The position numbers were made by a program, and so were the translations under genes. The notes under the pieces are model-generated. The model saw nothing but the letters and a program-made list of their open reading frames with translations, was not told the DNA's origin and ran no database searches. 21,852 nt of DNA from VBDM01 sp035702665 (GTDB lineage: Bacteria; Pseudomonadota; Gammaproteobacteria; Burkholderiales; SG8-39): the NCBI GenBank assembly GCA_035702665.1, contig DASSQD010000071.1, positions 1 through 21,852 on the forward strand. The letters are read 5' to 3'. This document shows, piece by piece, positions 21,268 to 21,852 of this stretch. Within the stretch, counting starts at the first letter, position 1, and each line of letters starts with the position of its first letter.

Positions 21268-21852
21268 ATGCTGGCTTACCTCACCGACCCGGAAATGTGG
21301 ACGGCGCTGGTGAAGATCGCGATCATCAACGTCGTGCTGAGCGGGGACAACGCGGTGGTCATCGCGCTCGCCTGCCGCTCGCTCAACCCGAAGGACCAAC
21401 GCAAGGCCTTCATCATCGGTACCGCCGGCATCGTCGTGCTGATGACGCTGCTGACCGCGTTCGCCGCGGCCCTGATGACGGTGCCCTACCTGCAGCTGAT
21501 CGGCAGCGTGCTGCTGCTGTGGATCGGCATCAAGCTGCTGCTGCCCGAGGACGGCGACGACGAGCTCAAGAGCTCGAGCAACTTCTGGGAGGCGGTGAGG
21601 ACGATCATCATCGCCGACATCATCATGAGCCTGGACAACGTGCTCGGCATGGCGGGCGCAGCCAAGGGGCACTACGGCATGCTGTTCCTCGGGCTGCTCA
21701 TCACCATGCCGCTGATCCTATTCGGCAGCGCGCTGCTGATGAAGCTGATGGAGCGCTTCCCCGTGTTCATCACGATCGGCGCGGCGCTGATCGGCTACGT
21801 GGCCGGCGAGATGGTCATCGGCGATCTGGCGACGCACGACTACGTCGAGTCC
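21268..21852 (+). CDS. TerC-family integral membrane protein (3' end outside window)
   Basis: 195 residues are visible and the frame is still open at the window edge; the family is usually 220-330 residues, so the end is not far. ATG 21268 has CGGAG six bases upstream. Membrane helices lie at about 12-36, 46-70, 74-92, 111-130, 135-158 and 166-186. The two conserved acidic motifs of TerC, LSGDNAVVIALA (24-35, D27) and MSLDNVLGMAG (120-130, D123), sit in equivalent places of an internal repeat. An acidic cytoplasmic loop, LLPEDGDDELKS, separates the halves. The short form with this layout is the YjbE-like branch. TerC relatives (Alx, MeeF/MeeY) export manganese or help metallate secreted enzymes; that role here is inferred from the family. 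The upstream phased repeats and RBS hairpin suggest tight regulation. Confidence 0.9.
   Translation, partial: MLAYLTDPEMWTALVKIAIINVVLSGDNAVVIALACRSLNPKDQRKAFIIGTAGIVVLMTLLTAFAAALMTVPYLQLIGSVLLLWIGIKLLLPEDGDDELKSSSNFWEAVRTIIIADIIMSLDNVLGMAGAAKGHYGMLFLGLLITMPLILFGSALLMKLMERFPVFITIGAALIGYVAGEMVIGDLATHDYVES

Overview
The window is GC-rich (about two thirds G+C by eye), densely coded chromosomal DNA, most likely from a betaproteobacterium (Burkholderiales or a relative). This rests on the tripartite tricarboxylate transporter genes, the glcDEF-type glycolate oxidase with hydroxypyruvate isomerase, the PsiF-repeat protein, the QseB/TctD-type two-component pair and the codon bias; no ribosomal RNA gene is present to confirm it. 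I saw no tRNA, rRNA, CRISPR, insertion sequence or phage gene. Both ends cut genes: alaS lacks its 5' part and a terC-family gene lacks its 3' part.

Layout: 1-2211 holds the end of alaS, convergent with a small exported PsiF-repeat protein. 2352-5848 is a + strand run of a feedback-type DAHP synthase (aroG), a GT-C/PMT-type membrane glycosyltransferase and a UbiA-family enzyme resembling decaprenyl-phosphate phosphoribosyltransferase. 5925-8637 is a cyclic-nucleotide-binding-domain protein followed by tctB and tctA, closed by a strong hairpin terminator. 8688-9691 holds a PduO-type cobalamin adenosyltransferase (-) divergent from a tandem-ACT-domain protein (+). 9705-12340 on the - strand carries a possible 44-residue membrane peptide, a GDSL esterase lipoprotein and a SulP anion transporter with a STAS domain. 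12432-19016 is a six-gene + strand operon: MFS transporter, hyi, glcD, an exported putative beta-barrel protein, glcE and glcF. 19056-21139 is a two-component system. 21268 to the end is a TerC-family membrane protein.

How the genes fit together: the glc block can oxidise glycolate to glyoxylate (GlcD/E/F). Hyi links tartronate semialdehyde, made from glyoxylate by a carboligase not seen here, with hydroxypyruvate. The MFS protein and the exported barrel-like protein are candidates for bringing the acid across the two membranes. TctBA is the membrane half of a carboxylate importer whose binding protein is not nearby. The glycosyltransferase and UbiA genes, translationally overlapping, suggest a lipid-linked pentose route to a cell-surface polymer.

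The most unusual structure is non-coding. Between the histidine kinase and terC, five GTAA cores sit in exact 11/22-bp phase (21134-21216), the geometry expected for tandem OmpR-family regulator sites. They are followed by a perfect 9-bp inverted repeat that buries the terC ribosome binding site. Also notable: the glycosyltransferase gene has no canonical start codon upstream of its conserved first membrane segment, but has an ACG correctly spaced behind an AGGAG.
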